Part shown: piece after piece, positions 11,604-24,269 of the stretch
Layout of the letters: each line of letters begins with the position of its first letter
How positions within the stretch are numbered: position 1 is the first letter of the stretch
Assembly: GCF_008831285.2 (NCBI RefSeq)
Contig: NC_045139.1
Span: 29,679,206-29,743,205 of the forward strand
Direction: 5' to 3'
From: Nymphaea colorata
Lineage: Eukaryota > Streptophyta > Magnoliopsida > Nymphaeales > Nymphaeaceae
Length of the DNA: 64,000 nucleotides
Notes under the pieces: model-generated
Databases searched by the model: none
What the model was told of the DNA's origin: nothing
Seen by the model: only the letters and a program-made list of their open reading frames with translations
Translations under genes and position numbers: made by a program

Positions 11604-12691
11604 TGGTTTTGGGCTTTTACAATGAAGGTGGCTTTCCCTATGGAAACATTTTAAAAAAAGGTGTGCTGTTCTTCTTTGCAAGTCACTTTATTTATTTAGA
11701 AAAAGGCATGAATCTGCAGCCACAAGACTTTCTCTCATGCATTGTAATAGATGAGAGATTGAATCTTGGGTTTATCATAAGCTAGTATTTGGTTGCTGTG
11801 AATTAATAACCACACAAATTAAGCATAACCTAATTTTAGGTATCCACCATGTTGGATTTTAATATGTGGGTATTTAGAGATTAGGGTTTGGTAGATCCCT
11901 ACCTGATTACTATTGATAGGGGATTTAGATATTTCTGAATGAAGTGGATGCTGATGTTTTTTCCCCTTTTTTGGTGGTATTTGGGAGAAAGGCCAAATAT
12001 AAAATAGGATTACTCACATTATTAACTAGCCTAACCCATGCTCAAGCAGATTAGATAAGGACAAAATTTACATCTTGGCAGCGTTGTGGGAGTAGTCAAT
12101 TATGCTTAGCAATGTAATAGTCAGTTCAGATCATGATCTGACTGGACATGAGCTCAAGAGACTCCATGCATGAGAATTCAAAGCAATTGGACAACCCATA
12201 TTGAGTTCCAGACCAAATCTGAATTCAGTGGCTCATAAAGTATGTCTGCTTAGCCGCTCAAAAATCTGTCTCTGATCCTGAATCAGAAGAGTATAGACAA
12301 GGCTGGATCACATTCAGCTGCATAGACTGCGAACAGGATTTGTTCAATGAGAAAAGATAACAAAATCTACTCAATTATATCAGATCTTGTTTTAAGTTAA
12401 AGATAGGAAAAAGAAGAAGAATATTGACCAGCTCACAGTTTCAGATGAAGCAGGAAACTGTCTGAAAGGAGAGGTAAATAATATGTGGGATATTATGTCT
12501 GATCCACACATAAAAAAAAATTGAGAGCAAAGGAGCAGCCATGGATGCAGGAGAAGAACAGCAAAATTGGACCAAGAAAAATTTCTAATGTACAAAGATG
12601 GAGATTCTTCAGCTGATGTTTCAAAACGTCTGGTGGTAATCCATGCATAGCAGCAGCCCGTATGGCAGGATTAGGTATCTCACTCCCATTA

Positions 12692-12808
12692 TCTACCACT
12701 AGCCAGCCCAGTAGAAAAAAAAAAAAAGAGTAACATTTTCCCACAGAGATATTATTCTCTACTACCAGCCAACCAGCAGACAAAAGTGATCTGTTCCCAC
12801 AAAGATGT
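12692..12808. repeat. Imperfect ~60-bp tandem duplication
   Basis: The unit TCTACCACTAGCCAGCCCAG...CCCACAGAGAT (from 12692) is followed by TCTACTACCAGCCAACCAGC...CCCACAAAGATG (from 12758). A run of A expands the first copy. Confidence 0.65.
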
Positions 12809-13456
12809 CTGATCTCTAACAGTTTCTGGACACACAAATTCTTTAACCCATGATATGAAATCGAGATCTAATGTGAGTTCATAAAGCATTCTCTTCAAAA
12901 TTGTTAATCTCTGAATCGACAAACAGATTTAAGAAGAGCCACGATGCACACGTTTTCGGCTTCATTCTTACCTTACATTTCTCTTTGTGGAGTCTAGGCC
13001 CAAGAGTGGTGTACAACTCATAGTGATGATACTCCAAGTCACTTGGGACCAAATCTGCGCCAGCACAAAAGCACCACCCCACATGCACCTAGAATGATTT
13101 TTACACACACACACACACACACAGACACTCTCTCTTCAAGAAAAAATTTGGCCTGTCTTTTGGCAAGGAACAATATGTTTCTTGTCTCTGTCAGTCCAAT
13201 TGGTTGCTCATGGACCAGCATCTGCAGTTGCAGAAGGGTTGGTCCTTTGGATTCCCCCCCTTCTTCAACACCAGTCTTAATGGTTTTCCTATTTGTGGTG
13301 CCACACTTAAAAGTAACTTTGTCTTCTTCCCCAACCAGCAGTGGCACTGACCCCTTTAACCACACTGTCTCTTATATTTATAGCCAACAATCTGCTTCCT
13401 GTGAACATGATTGACAGCATCATTGATATCCCACACCACAACCCTGATCAGTTTAT

Positions 13457-13458
13457 TT

Positions 13459-13489
<31 letters not shown>

Positions 13490-13540
13490 TCATTCATACA
13501 TACAACAATCTAGAGAGAGAAAGAGAGAGAGAGAGAGGGA
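13457..13540. repeat. (TA)n then (GA)n microsatellites
   Basis: Directly visible TA tract followed by two GA tracts separated by a short unique stretch. Confidence 0.9.
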
Positions 13541-14069
13541 GAGAAATCCATACATACTACAAGCTACGTAGCTACATACTCCTTTACAGCCAAGAGGAGG
13601 GAGAGGGTATGCTGTACTGACATGACATACAGAATGACAATAACAGATCTAAGTCTTTAACTCAAATATCAAAGTCTTTGACTTGACACCCTTTATGTTC
13701 TTCCCCTGCTTCCCACTTGCAGTGGCAGAGTACATGATAACTTGAGTGGCTAAAAAGCAGATTTACTCAGTTGGCTAAAGAGCAGATTTCCCATCTCTTA
13801 GGATTTAGGGTTGCTTTTGGTGCTTCAGTATCAAAACAAAAACAGGTTTAATTAGAGAAAATATTAAAAAGTCAATAAAAAGCCATAAAACAAACCCCTT
13901 TTACAAGGTCAAAATGGTAAAATTGCAAATTTTTTTTTTCCTGAATGACAAAACTACGCTTGAGAATATAAAAAGGTACCGTAAAGTAAAAAATAAACTG
14001 CCGTTTACGTGCGAACTTGGATCCTTCGAACGTGACTTTGCCCTAACCGAGCGTCATACCGCTGCCAAC

Positions 14070-14135
14070 AATGAAGTTCGAACTCACGACCAGTCGCTAC
14101 TGGCCAAAGCCGTAGTCAGTTGGGCTAACTGAGAG
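14070..14135 (-). mobile_element. SINE-like box A/box B pair (minus strand)
   Basis: On the minus strand, GTTAGCCCAACTGAC resembles box A and GAGTTCGAACTTC resembles box B. Their order and spacing (about 45 bp) suit a tRNA-derived SINE head. The body downstream is not delimited. Confidence 0.4.
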
Positions 14136-14855
14136 TAAAATGTGGCAAGCTGACCAACTTGGTTAACGTAAGGCTTGGAGCCAGTCAAGCTGGCGAGGCT
14201 TACCAGGCATGGTGGCTGGAGTAATACATATTCAAGGGCAAACGGCATGCGATGTTGAGTTCTCGAGAGGGACGAAGCCCAGCTTGCTCGTAAATTGGCC
14301 TTTTGACTTGGTCTACAGGATGATCAGCTCCAGTAGGCATTCATGGAGTTGGTTGCCGTTCTGTCAATTCTAGCAGAAATTAACCATACTGTAGAGAAGA
14401 GACCAAGGTTCAGTTACGTGGATTTACTCCGGGAAACCACACTAATTGAAAGACTCAGGGGCTTTTGCAGAGATAACTATAAAACACTCTGATGCATAGC
14501 GGAAGCAGGAGAGATTCAGACCCGATGAGCATTGTATCACCAGGAGTCTGTTTGATTCAGAATTTAGACCGAAGTTTTTATATAGTCTTTCGTTGTTTTC
14601 TTTTATTTGGACGTCAGTTTATAACCATAATGTAATGATCTATATTTATGTGAGATCCATATTGATGTAGACTTAGCGCTCGTATGTGAAAAGTATTGAA
14701 ATAATGAAGTGAAACTTTAACGAATTTTCTTTATTTGCCGTTCTAATCTAGCTTAAAAAATTTCTTCGTTTTCATGCATTTCTCTTTTATTCTCCATAAT
14801 TATAGCTGATTGGAAGAATCAGGATTTAAAAAAATCTCAAAACTCTGCATCACAA

Positions 14856-14870
14856 TGGTACTAGAGCACT
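14856..14870 (+). other. Possible retroelement primer-binding site (degenerate)
   Basis: TGGTACTAGAGCACT differs slightly from the tRNA-Met-complementary TGGTATCAGAGC of plant LTR retrotransposons, and is preceded by CATCACA as at an LTR end. No LTR pair or retrotransposon protein is visible near it. Confidence 0.3.
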
Positions 14871-15819
14871 ATCGCGGCGCTTATGACACTTAATTTTTAC
14901 GTTATGATACGTAGTTGTGAGGCCGAAGATCTTATCCAACCTCTCAACTTCCTAACGTATAGGGCCTACTTTCCATGTTTATAGGTGCCGTGCTCACTGC
15001 ACTATATGGACTTAATTGTATAAGGTCTGTTTTTGGTGTTTCAAAGTGCCGTCCTCACTGCGCTTATATAAAGTTGCTCTTGTTGTTGTTTACGATATCA
15101 CTAAATATCACTAAGTGGTTAATAAGTTTTGAATCTTTGAATTTAACTTTGGATCAACAGAAGTCCTTTCTTACAAGCTAAATTGCTTGAATGAACTTTA
15201 TTTGGTGAGGCAATTCACAAGTGTCTCTTAGTTCAAGGGGGGCAAAACGAGTCCCAAACAATGAATGTCATGTCATTAGGTTAAAGCAGGACGTATACAT
15301 TAATGGGCAGAGATTTCCAAGATTTCAACACTAAGGCCTGCCAAGTGCAGTTGGGCAAGGGGTGCTTTTTCTTGGCCTGGTCATTGAAAGGAAAAAAAAA
15401 AAACAAAAAAGAAACATAAACAACGTCTACCTACTTTCTTTCACTTCTAGCTATTAAATCAGTGCATAATCCTGACGTCAATATTTTTTAAAAAAATTTA
15501 TTCAATAATGGCACATCATCATTCAAAAAGTTGGTAACTACAAAACAAATATATGGGCCACCGTTTTTACAGTATTTTTATTATTTATGGACGCAATTCA
15601 ATTTATTGATACACCCTCTACGCTAACACGTTTCCCAGATTCACGTTATCTTGTCATGCAATTTGCACCGTCCGACTACTTATTGTCTCACCACAAAACG
15701 TCTATGTGTGTGCGCGTGCGTCTTACTACTTATCGCAAAACATGTGTGCGTACATGCGTGGACGATGCAGAAATGCATGAAAGACAACTAGAAACTGGAA
15801 TGACTAGAAGTTGAATGAC

Positions 15820-16222
15820 TAGGGATGTTAAGGATCAGATTAAATGATTAAATCGAACCTAGTTTTTAGCATATTCAATTTATTGGATGTTCATATGTTT
15901 GGATTTGAATTCGAATGAAAAAGTAATCGAAAGTCCGAATATCCAACTTTCATTTTCACAATCGAAATCTGGCACTTACATATATAACCAAATCCCAACC
16001 ACATTTTAATATGTTTCGAAATGAATAGAAATTAGATAAGATATATTTATTAATATGTTAAGTCTGATTGGGTATTTACTTAAAACCGAATGATGGGAGT
16101 CGTTTTTTAAATTCAAAACCCATCTATTTTCTTAATGGGATGTTAAGTTTTTTTTTTCATATATGAACTTTTTAATATTTTTATCAAATATCCAATCCAG
16201 ATTCGATCCATTAACATCCCTA
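15820..16222. mobile_element. hAT-type MITE with 8-bp target-site duplication
   Basis: Starts TAGGGATGTTAAGGATC and ends with the complement GATCCATTAACATCCCTA, giving terminal inverted repeats of ~17 bp. The flanks are TGAATGAC (15812-15819) and TGGATGAC (16223-16230), an 8-bp duplication with one mismatch, which is the hAT hallmark. The 403-bp interior is AT-rich with GAATCCGAA-like words and has no reading frame. Confidence 0.85.
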
Positions 16223-17456
16223 TGGATGACCAGACTCTCATCCAATGTGCACCACAAATTGTCCCAGCCAAATCTTTTACTCATACTTAAGGTTATGACA
16301 GTACATTTTTAGGGCAAAAAATCCTCCCTTTTAACAATGACCAAAATACCCTTATTAAAATAATATTTTTTTAAAAGATAAAAAAAGGCATTGAAAAAAG
16401 TGAAAATTTGTAAAACATCCACTTCCTTTACAAAATTTCTAAAAAATGCTCCTACCCTCCGCACTTGTTGCGTGCACACAACTCAATCTACCATTAATGG
16501 TTGAAATAAGCAGAGTGCATGTAATGGCGACGTGACTGAGTAGTTGAGGACTATAGGACGCGAAGCAATTTTGGAAGAAGAAACAAAAGGAAGGAAATGC
16601 TGAGCATGTAAAGGCTTCTGCATTTGTAAACAAGACATGTGCATTCACACCTCATTTAAGCAACGACGACTGTAGATACCCAAAAGTTTCGATTCTTTTG
16701 ACCCATTAAAGCTTTTCTCCTCATGGACACAACAGTAGCAGCATCCGAAGCAAGTACCCAAGAAAAGATATTCCATTGAAATGAACATAAATGGAATTAA
16801 ATTCACATCAGCATATATGGCCTTTATATTGCAGTTCACATATTGGATTTGGTGTTGTGTTAGAGCTTCCCTAGCTTGGGGATGTGACTAATCAGGTGAA
16901 GACTATTGACATTAAATAGCAACTTCATATTTGTCAGCTGCATGTCATAACTACCAAGTTGATCAATTAGAGAGATGTTATTCCAGTACTTAATGTGCAT
17001 AGATTATGGGGAGAGCTTATTAATAGGTTAATTTAATGTGGCACTTAGAGATTTGACACCCGGCGGCCGCTGGTGTACATCTCTCTTGATCTGCAAATTT
17101 GGACTTCACTTATAAAAGCAATATTATAACTACTTCGAGAAGTGCAATGAGCACCGCACTAATCAAATCTTTAGTTAGTTAACATGCGGAAATTAAGGCT
17201 TTAAATCATGTCAAACTTTATTCCTTTTTGGCGTGCTGCTTGTTTTAAGACTATGAAGCAGATCTTCTCTCCAAGCATTAAACGTATCTTCTGCCTTGTT
17301 TGAACATGAGAAAAGTTTAGAGAAAGCATATGTTCTTGGCCTTTCCACTAAATAGATTCACCACCACTTTTCCTCCAAGTGCCTTTTCCCCTAACTTTTT
17401 AGATCCTTCAAATGATTTATGCATCTTAGTGAAGTCAATATAGCTCTTTCTTTTCA
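16223..17456. other. Intergenic, no feature recognised
   Basis: AT-rich sequence between the hAT MITE and the next dispersed repeat. I see no open frame with protein-like composition and no repeat structure. Confidence 0.4.
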
Positions 17457-17640
17457 CATGGGGTCTCCGTGGGGCGTACGCCCCATGAAGCCTAATCTGA
17501 AACTTTAAATTTACATGTTAGACCTGTGCGAACTTGGGGCTTGTTCCACGAGACCCAAGTCACTGCTCCAAGATCAATTAAAAATTTGTTAACTATATAT
17601 TTAGTGTTTCATGAAAAATAATTTCTAGCTTTACCCTTTT
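17457..17640 (+). repeat. Dispersed repeat, copy 1 (partner at 33383-33592)
   Basis: Shares an ordered series of words with 33383-33592 in the same orientation: CTGAAAC, TTTACATGTTAGA, AGACCCA, TGCTGCTCCAAG or ACTGCTCCAAG, ATATATTTA, and a TAGCTTTACCC or TAACTTCACCC end. It is probably a decayed non-autonomous transposon present in several copies. Confidence 0.6.
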
Positions 17641-17889
17641 GCAATGTTTTGTAAGTGTCAACTTTCTAGGCAATTCACCAAATATATCTCCCCTTGGCTT
17701 CATCACATTGTGCCCACATGGGGTTCAGACGAAGAATGTTCCACAGGCACCTCCGTTCTCGCGCTCAGCCAGACGAATGAGAGCCACATGTGGGCTTGTG
17801 TGTGCAGCTGACCACAAAGCCCCACAAAATTTATCTACTCGTCTCCTACCCTCAACAAAAAAGAAGCCTTCACTAACGCGCGTTTTCCC

Positions 17890-18265
17890 AAGGTTAGTAA
17901 AGGAGAATTTCGCTAGACATCAGTAAAAATACTCTGGCTGAACAATCTTTGCCAACGTTTCCTTTACATTGCTGAAAAACATTTTCCCGATGTTTAGAAA
18001 CGTCAGCAAACAATTTCTGTTATTTACCAAACCTTCTTTACTGGCGTCCACAAGTGTCAGTAACACTTAGTAGTATCATATGTTGACAAGTCACCATTGA
18101 CGTTCTGGCATCAGTGAAGATTCAACAGCTACGAGTTCTCTTCGTCGTTAAAGATCTGAGTACACTGACAATTGGTCGAAAACATCAGAAAAGCTTTTAT
18201 TCACATCACCTGTACCGATGTGTTGGCTTTTACTCACAGCAGTCAAACCTGTACTTTTTGTAGTG
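17890..18265 (-). mobile_element. CACTA-like terminus with subterminal repeats
   Basis: Reading the minus strand from 18265 gives CACTACAAAAAGTACAGG, a classic CACTA terminal motif. The ~370 bp inside it contain repeated words around GTCAGT, CATCAGT and GCCAACG, resembling the subterminal repeat zone of these elements. The opposite end and any transposase were not found. Confidence 0.5.
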
Positions 18266-20402
18266 ATGCTACATTGGTTCCCCTCATCCATTTGCTAATA
18301 ACTACACCTCCATCACTTCATTATATATTTAGAACTCTAAGATCTTTTGAATGAGTTATTGTTGGCTGAAAATTTCTGGCTCCACCGCCGATCCCAAGCA
18401 ATTGGAGTATGAAACTTTACTGCTCTAGAACACGGCAAAATGAATAGATAGGCATACAGGAATAGGTAGTTACAAAAGCTGGAAAAGGGAATTGGTCGAT
18501 CTGGAGTTGCAATTCTACCTTTTTCTTTTCATGGCAGGGGAATTCTGAAAGCGCTAGAAAGTTGCCATTCAAGAGGTGCATTATTACAATGCGCTATTCT
18601 CGTCGTCCTTCGAAGCCACAATAATTTATTTCTTTTTAGCAGAGTAACAGTTGAAAGCTGACAATTGAATTTGATGGCCACACATTAATATCTTTTGAAC
18701 TGAAATATACATAAGTACACGCAAATATAATTATATACATGTAAGATATAGAAGCATATTAGTGATTATACATATTTGGTCTTTGCATTCTTGAGCGTTA
18801 TACAGAACCATCCTAGATTATTGGATTATCAAGTAACAAGAAAATGTTCATGCTTGAATATGGGAAAGTAATCAGCCATTTGAATTAAGGTATATATGTG
18901 TCACATAAACTTTTAGTTAAAGTAATTGTTTATTCGTGATATTTCACTACAGTTAGGCGTTGCTTCGGAAAATAATCTTGATTCTTTATTAGCATTTTGT
19001 TAGTACAAGCAATAGTTCTTCAAGAGGAGGCTACTGTAAGGAATATTGGAGAATAAACAACAGTACTTTCAGATAGTTTAACTCACTTTTGAGATGTCAT
19101 AAGTGGGTTCCACCCCATTTGCTATGTGCAAGCATTAGAATCAGTTCTCTTGGTAAAATAATAATAATAATAACAATAATTGGCATCTTATGTTCTTATT
19201 GACTACAGAGCACTCTTACTAGACAAGGGGAGAGTAGATATTCAGCATTTATGGCTGTGAAGGATCATAAAAGAGAAACAGTCTTAAGTACAAGTGAGAA
19301 AATCAATTCCCCTTTTTTTCAAGTATAATACTTCTGGCATCTGTGTTGTACAATGTCAAGGTATTCAATGTAAAAGACCATAAACATGAAGAGTGCCTTG
19401 ACACTGTAGCTTTCCCATGGTTTTTAGATTTCATCACTATGAAATCTGTATGTTTTCCTTGGACCTTGTGTCACAGAGACGCGCCATTTGCGGCACATGT
19501 CTTGAGTGACATGTGTCGATGACGCCATGGCACGTGAACTTGCATGGCTATGCTCTGACACTATGTGCTTTATTTAATATTTTAATTAATAATTTCAATA
19601 ATTGCTTGACATAAAATTTTTATTCACTTTGCTATGTCTTGGAAGTTTTTTTCTTGAAGTATATATATGTAAAGTATAGTGCTTGAAGTATCCATCCAAA
19701 TTAAGTGCTCCTGAATCCCTTTTTTCATGTTGTAAACAGGAAGCCCTAATGCCCCTACTCTAAGACAAAGGAGCAAAATATAAAGATCACTATTTCTTTT
19801 GCTTTATTTTTCATCTCAAGTTGGCTGAATTTGAAAGTTTTGTGCATCAATAATGCTCTACAATAGTTCATTCGAAGAAGGAATTTCATTGCCAATAAAA
19901 GTCACATTGCTTCCAGATTTGTGCATCTGCATAATTTTGCAAATGCCAGGACAACAAGGTCCGGCCCCACCCGACGACTTAGCAGAAATTTCATTAATTC
20001 TGTAGCAATATTGACAATGAGAGTGAAGCCAGCAGAACAAGTTCTGCAGAGTCCAGGTCCTAAGGGAACCGATGAAGCTACCTTATTAATTGTGTATCAT
20101 TTTCTTTCTCATTTATTGAAGAAGGTCAAGAATTATGTATCAAGTGCATTCTAGTGACACAATCTAGTAGGGATCTGCCTAACTCCAACTTGCATATTGA
20201 AAATAAAGGCGAAGAAAGAAAGAAAGAAAGCTGCATGCAAGGGACTCCATATACAAAGGTAGGCAGATTAGATTAAGACCTTTAGATGGAAATTAAGGAG
20301 TGGACAGTATGGCACCTATTCACCTCATCTATAGAGGTATGCCTAACTCCAACTTGCTGGAAATGTGAAAAATGATTGACCTATCCACGTTTGGCTTCTG
20401 TG
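18266..20402. other. Intergenic, no gene recognised
   Basis: AT-rich. A small hairpin-like ACATGTC...GACATGT occurs near 19497-19517. Short open frames around 19860-20150 lack protein-like composition. Confidence 0.35.
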
Positions 20403-20585
20403 CAGAGGCGGAGGCAGGTGTAGGCATGATGGGGGCAATTGCCTACACAGGCTCATTAAAAGTGTTTATTTTCAAGTTGAAACTTCATATATATATATAT
20501 ATACATATATATAGGTGCACTTTAATAATTTAAAATTATATAACTATGATCCTTTTAACCAAAATTTTTGGCTCTGCCCCTGCTT
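20403..20585. mobile_element. Short repeat with GAGGCGGAG / CTCTGCCCC ends (MITE-like)
   Basis: The left end CAGAGGCGGAGGCAGG is an imperfect inverted match to the right end GGCTCTGCCCCTGC, with a TA microsatellite inside. Related ends appear near 21020-21330 (CTGGCTCCGCATC) and 30030-30185 (TCTGACTCTGCTCC), so this is a dispersed family. Confidence 0.45.
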
Positions 20586-21714
20586 TGGTGTCATCATCTA
20601 TACAATCGCGGCCGATGCCGGAGAATTTTATAGGCAACCTCCATGAGCCTGGCTTCTTGCTTCACCTTGGTGAAGAGGGAGAAGATACCCATGAATAATA
20701 CTAGAGATGAGGTTTGGCCCAGCATTGGTGATCTTGAGTGAGCATATACTATTAATTTGGGCTGGTCCAACCAATAAGTTAGAGTATATATTCCGACTGC
20801 AACTGTGACACCTGATTTTTAGGTGCAAACAAGAGTCCCATACACTTGGATAAGCGATACATCTAAGACCATAAGGTCCAAGGAGGTCAAGCGTTCGATA
20901 CTTGAAGTGCATCTCTTACCAATCGGCAAGCAAGCCTGCAATGGGCCCGTAAAGATGAAGCTACTTCACTTGGACAACGGTGGAGCTAGGTATGGGCTTG
21001 TATGGGCAATCGCCCACACACAGTGGTGAAGCCAGAAGAATTTTATGGAGGAGGCATCATTCACATATTTTCATATTAGAAGGGGCACTCCATCTACATA
21101 ACATGCTAAATATTGAAAGACATTAATTGTAATTAGAATCTTGAACTTGAAGGGCCAGCCCATATGTGGCTCTGCCTCTGCCCACACAGACCCACATAAT
21201 ATATATCCTTTACATATTAGTTCCTCCACATAATTTACTTTGTTATATATTGGTGTTTGTTAAATCTAAGATTTCTTATATGAGCGCCATCACAGTCATA
21301 AATTTCTGGCTCCGCATCAGATTGGCAGCAACGTGCATGATCTGGTAGCGATTGCCATTGTTGAAAAAAGAAAAAGGATGAGGGTAGTTCAACTTGACAG
21401 TAAGACAATTGAGCAGCAATGAACTGGGTACACTATAAGGGATTTGCCATTGTTAAAACTTGAGCAGCAGGGCCGTATTATCGTGCCAGGTCTGGTCGAG
21501 ACGCTCTGAATCTGATCCAACTGATCAAGAAAAAAATGGCTGTCAGTAAGGACAACTTGGATCCATATAATTGATCCAATTGGATCACACAGAGAAAATA
21601 GTGAAAGATTTCGTCCTCATACAATACACTGCAATATATCGAGCAATGTGTTTAATCACATTCATCAGATGCATATTGTATTTGGCAGTCGTGAGTGGTG
21701 GCCGGAGCTTAAGG

Positions 21715-21750
<36 letters not shown>

Positions 21751-22041
21751 ATACTCGTTTACGAAGAGATAGTGACGAAGATGTGGAGGATGTCAGCAGA
21801 AGCAGAAAAGGAGAATTTTACTGGTGATGATGAGGGAGAAGGAGGAGAAGTCGCCAGCAAGACGTTGGTTGTGTAATGGGAAGGGAATTGCTTTGTCCAG
21901 CCGCAACAACGCACTTGACAGCCCCGTACTTCCCTCTCCATGTGCACCAGACACTGACACGTGGGTGCTTCAACTTCCACTCTCCTTCAACCATTCCATT
22001 GTCAATTTTGAATAATTTCCATGGCCCCATCCTCTCTCTAT

Positions 22042-22043
<2 letters not shown>
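20586..22043. other. Intergenic, repeat traces only
   Basis: Contains a sequence near 20850-20910 with a box B-like GCGTTCGATACTTG (possible SINE trace), related GCGGAG-type repeat pieces at about 21020-21330, and a TA tract at 21719-21748. No gene supported. Confidence 0.35.
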
Positions 22044-22120
<77 letters not shown>

Positions 22121-22138
22121 GAGAGAGAGAGAAGAGAG
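22044..22138. repeat. Long (TA)n followed by (GA)n
   Basis: About 74 bp of uninterrupted TA, then about 20 bp of GA. It is directly visible, and the assembled length of such a tract may be unreliable. Confidence 0.9.
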
Positions 22139-22345
22139 CATGAACATGTGAGTGAATAATGATTTTAACTATTTAAAGTTATTCAACTATTTAATTGGAG
22201 ACATCCATTTAAAGCATATGAATGATTAAAAGAAAAACAAAAAACATATGAATTAATACTAGATAATAAAAATACCTATTACCTTTTTCTTCTTGATTTT
22301 ATCTTAATCATCTGTCATAATAGATCTTATGCCTTTAATTAGATG

Positions 22346-22377
22346 GTAGATGACTTTTAAAAGCCAGACTCACCATT

Positions 22378-22450
<73 letters not shown>

Positions 22451-22493
22451 TATATAATATAGTAGATGACTTTTAAAAGCCAGACTCACCATT

Positions 22494-22536
<43 letters not shown>
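22346..22536. repeat. Duplicated 35-bp unit, each copy followed by (AT)n
   Basis: The 35 bp at 22346-22380 (starting GTAGATGACTTTTAAAAGCC) recur without change at 22462-22496. Each copy runs into an AT array (about 22381-22444 and 22497-22536). Confidence 0.9.
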
Positions 22537-22539
<3 letters not shown>

Positions 22540-22846
22540 ATGTGATAGAAAGAACTGCTCAAATTGTCAGCGATTGGCCGCTATGACTAGGCCCAACTGT
22601 ATATCAGGCACCTTTTGGAGCAGTTACTGGAATTGTAGTTGTTAGGATCCGTTTATTGAAAATGTAAATATAGTTTCACCTAATGTGACATCATGGCAAC
22701 TGCGTTTATTTATTTTTCGTTTTGGTTGAATTTTCTTTGTTGTTTGATTATTTAATGAAAAGAGTGATACAATTTAATGGAATACATATAGGGACGTGAC
22801 ATAATGACAATTAGAGATTGAATGATGAAAGAAATAGATTCAAATT

Positions 22847-22880
<34 letters not shown>

Positions 22881-24269
22881 CAAAAATTGTGTGTTACAAT
22901 CATCTTAACGTGGAATCTAGTTGTATTTGTTCATTTTTTCTCGTGTTTTGTCTTTGGTCAACTCTACACAAATAATTAGACCTTGAATTGCCAGAATCCA
23001 ACCTGCTTGAAACTTGTCTATGTGGTCAAAAGCCACACCACAAAAAATAAATTCAACTGTTAGGCTAGAAAAATTTGAGTCAATTGATACATAGAAAATC
23101 TTTCTCTTCCAAGTTTATGCTCATGTTGAACACATCCACACCTTTAGTTTAAGAAGAACCTAAGCAGACCATTTATAATATTAGGGAAATATATCTGAAC
23201 AATCTCTATGTTGTCACTTCAAAGATGGTTTGACGAAAATGTTCCAGAATGTGGTCCGTGAAAAAAACACTCAAGCTTGTTAAATGTACTCAATATGGAC
23301 TAATGTGTGTCGTTGTATTGCTTCACATTCATATCATTTACTTTGAAACCAAGACATAATTCGTACCTCATTTTTGGGCTTAATTTGCCTGACTAGACAC
23401 TATTTTTTCAGAATTTTCTAGAAAAAATAGTTATGAAAATTAATATGGTATTCACGATTAAAAAAAACCTATACAATTGATCTAAAAACCAACATGCTTT
23501 CTAGATATATAAGACGAGTTTTTTTTTAACAAATATTATATTTTTTAAAGTAAAATGTTGTAACATCTTATATGCACATTAATTTTTTTAATATGAACAC
23601 ATTTTGTTTTGTATGCAAATTAATATCACATGCATCATGTGTATTAGACAAAAGAATAGGTGATATTGTTAAAATTAATGGAGGACATCCATGTCTGTGT
23701 GTGCATGTGTGGCTTGACCAGTCTGACATCACAGATGTGTTCAAATGGACGACGGCATTCAACATTCAATCTCTTCGCAGAAAAAGCCAATATGATCTGT
23801 CTACGTGGTTGGCCATAACAGTTGCATCCACATGCGCTCGAGCGCGAACACACTCACACACACACGTTTCTGGTTCACAGAGACTTGGACCTTCAAAGGC
23901 AAAAATGCATTCCACACAAACTTCTAGAAGTTCAATTTTGGTTTTCAGAGGAAACTTCTGTTACATTCGCCGACAGACGCACCAAGAGAGAGAGAGAGAA
24001 AGCATGGAGTGGGTCACTTCCAGAAGATAGAAGTTTGCTTCAACATCACTCGTTTCTCTGAAGACAACAGCAGGTCGAAAGTTTCATGTGAAATAGCCTA
24101 AAAATGGCTTAATTAAGAAGTATTCAACTGTTTTAAACTTATTGTCTCATCACCCACACTCTATCATCTGCCAGATATCTTCCATTAATATATATATAAA
24201 TATATATGTGTGTGTGTTCAAATCAGCCAGCTGACCAATGGTTAAACATTTAAAATCTGTAGCTAAAAG
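22537..24269. other. Intergenic, no gene recognised
   Basis: AT-rich, with TA tracts near 22855-22880 and short CA and GA tracts near 23855 and 23985. A 152-codon open stretch at 23572-24030 is low in protein-like signal, has no family motif and overlaps simple repeats. Confidence 0.35.

Larger units (their letters stand above)
11604..15819. other. Intergenic stretch with simple repeats and SINE/LTR-like traces
   Basis: No gene supported. It contains an imperfect ~60-bp tandem duplication at 12692-12808, a CA tract at 13102-13123, TA and GA tracts at 13457-13540, a minus-strand SINE-like promoter pair at 14075-14129 and a primer-binding-site-like sequence at 14856. On the minus strand around 12600-12690 there is a short protein-like stretch (NPAIRAAAMHGLPPDVLKHQ) that I could not assign to any family. 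Confidence 0.4.

Noticed and set aside
12493-12837. 114-codon minus-strand frame
   Set aside because: Non-ATG start, runs through a poly(A)-derived Phe run and a tandem duplication; not a gene as a whole.
13039-13414. Overlapping open frames on both strands
   Set aside because: Driven by a CA microsatellite and lacking any motif.
21818-22147. Open frame rich in Tyr-Ile
   Set aside because: Artefact of translating the TA microsatellite.
23572-24030. 152-codon open frame
   Set aside because: No protein-like pattern, non-family composition, overlaps CA and GA tracts.
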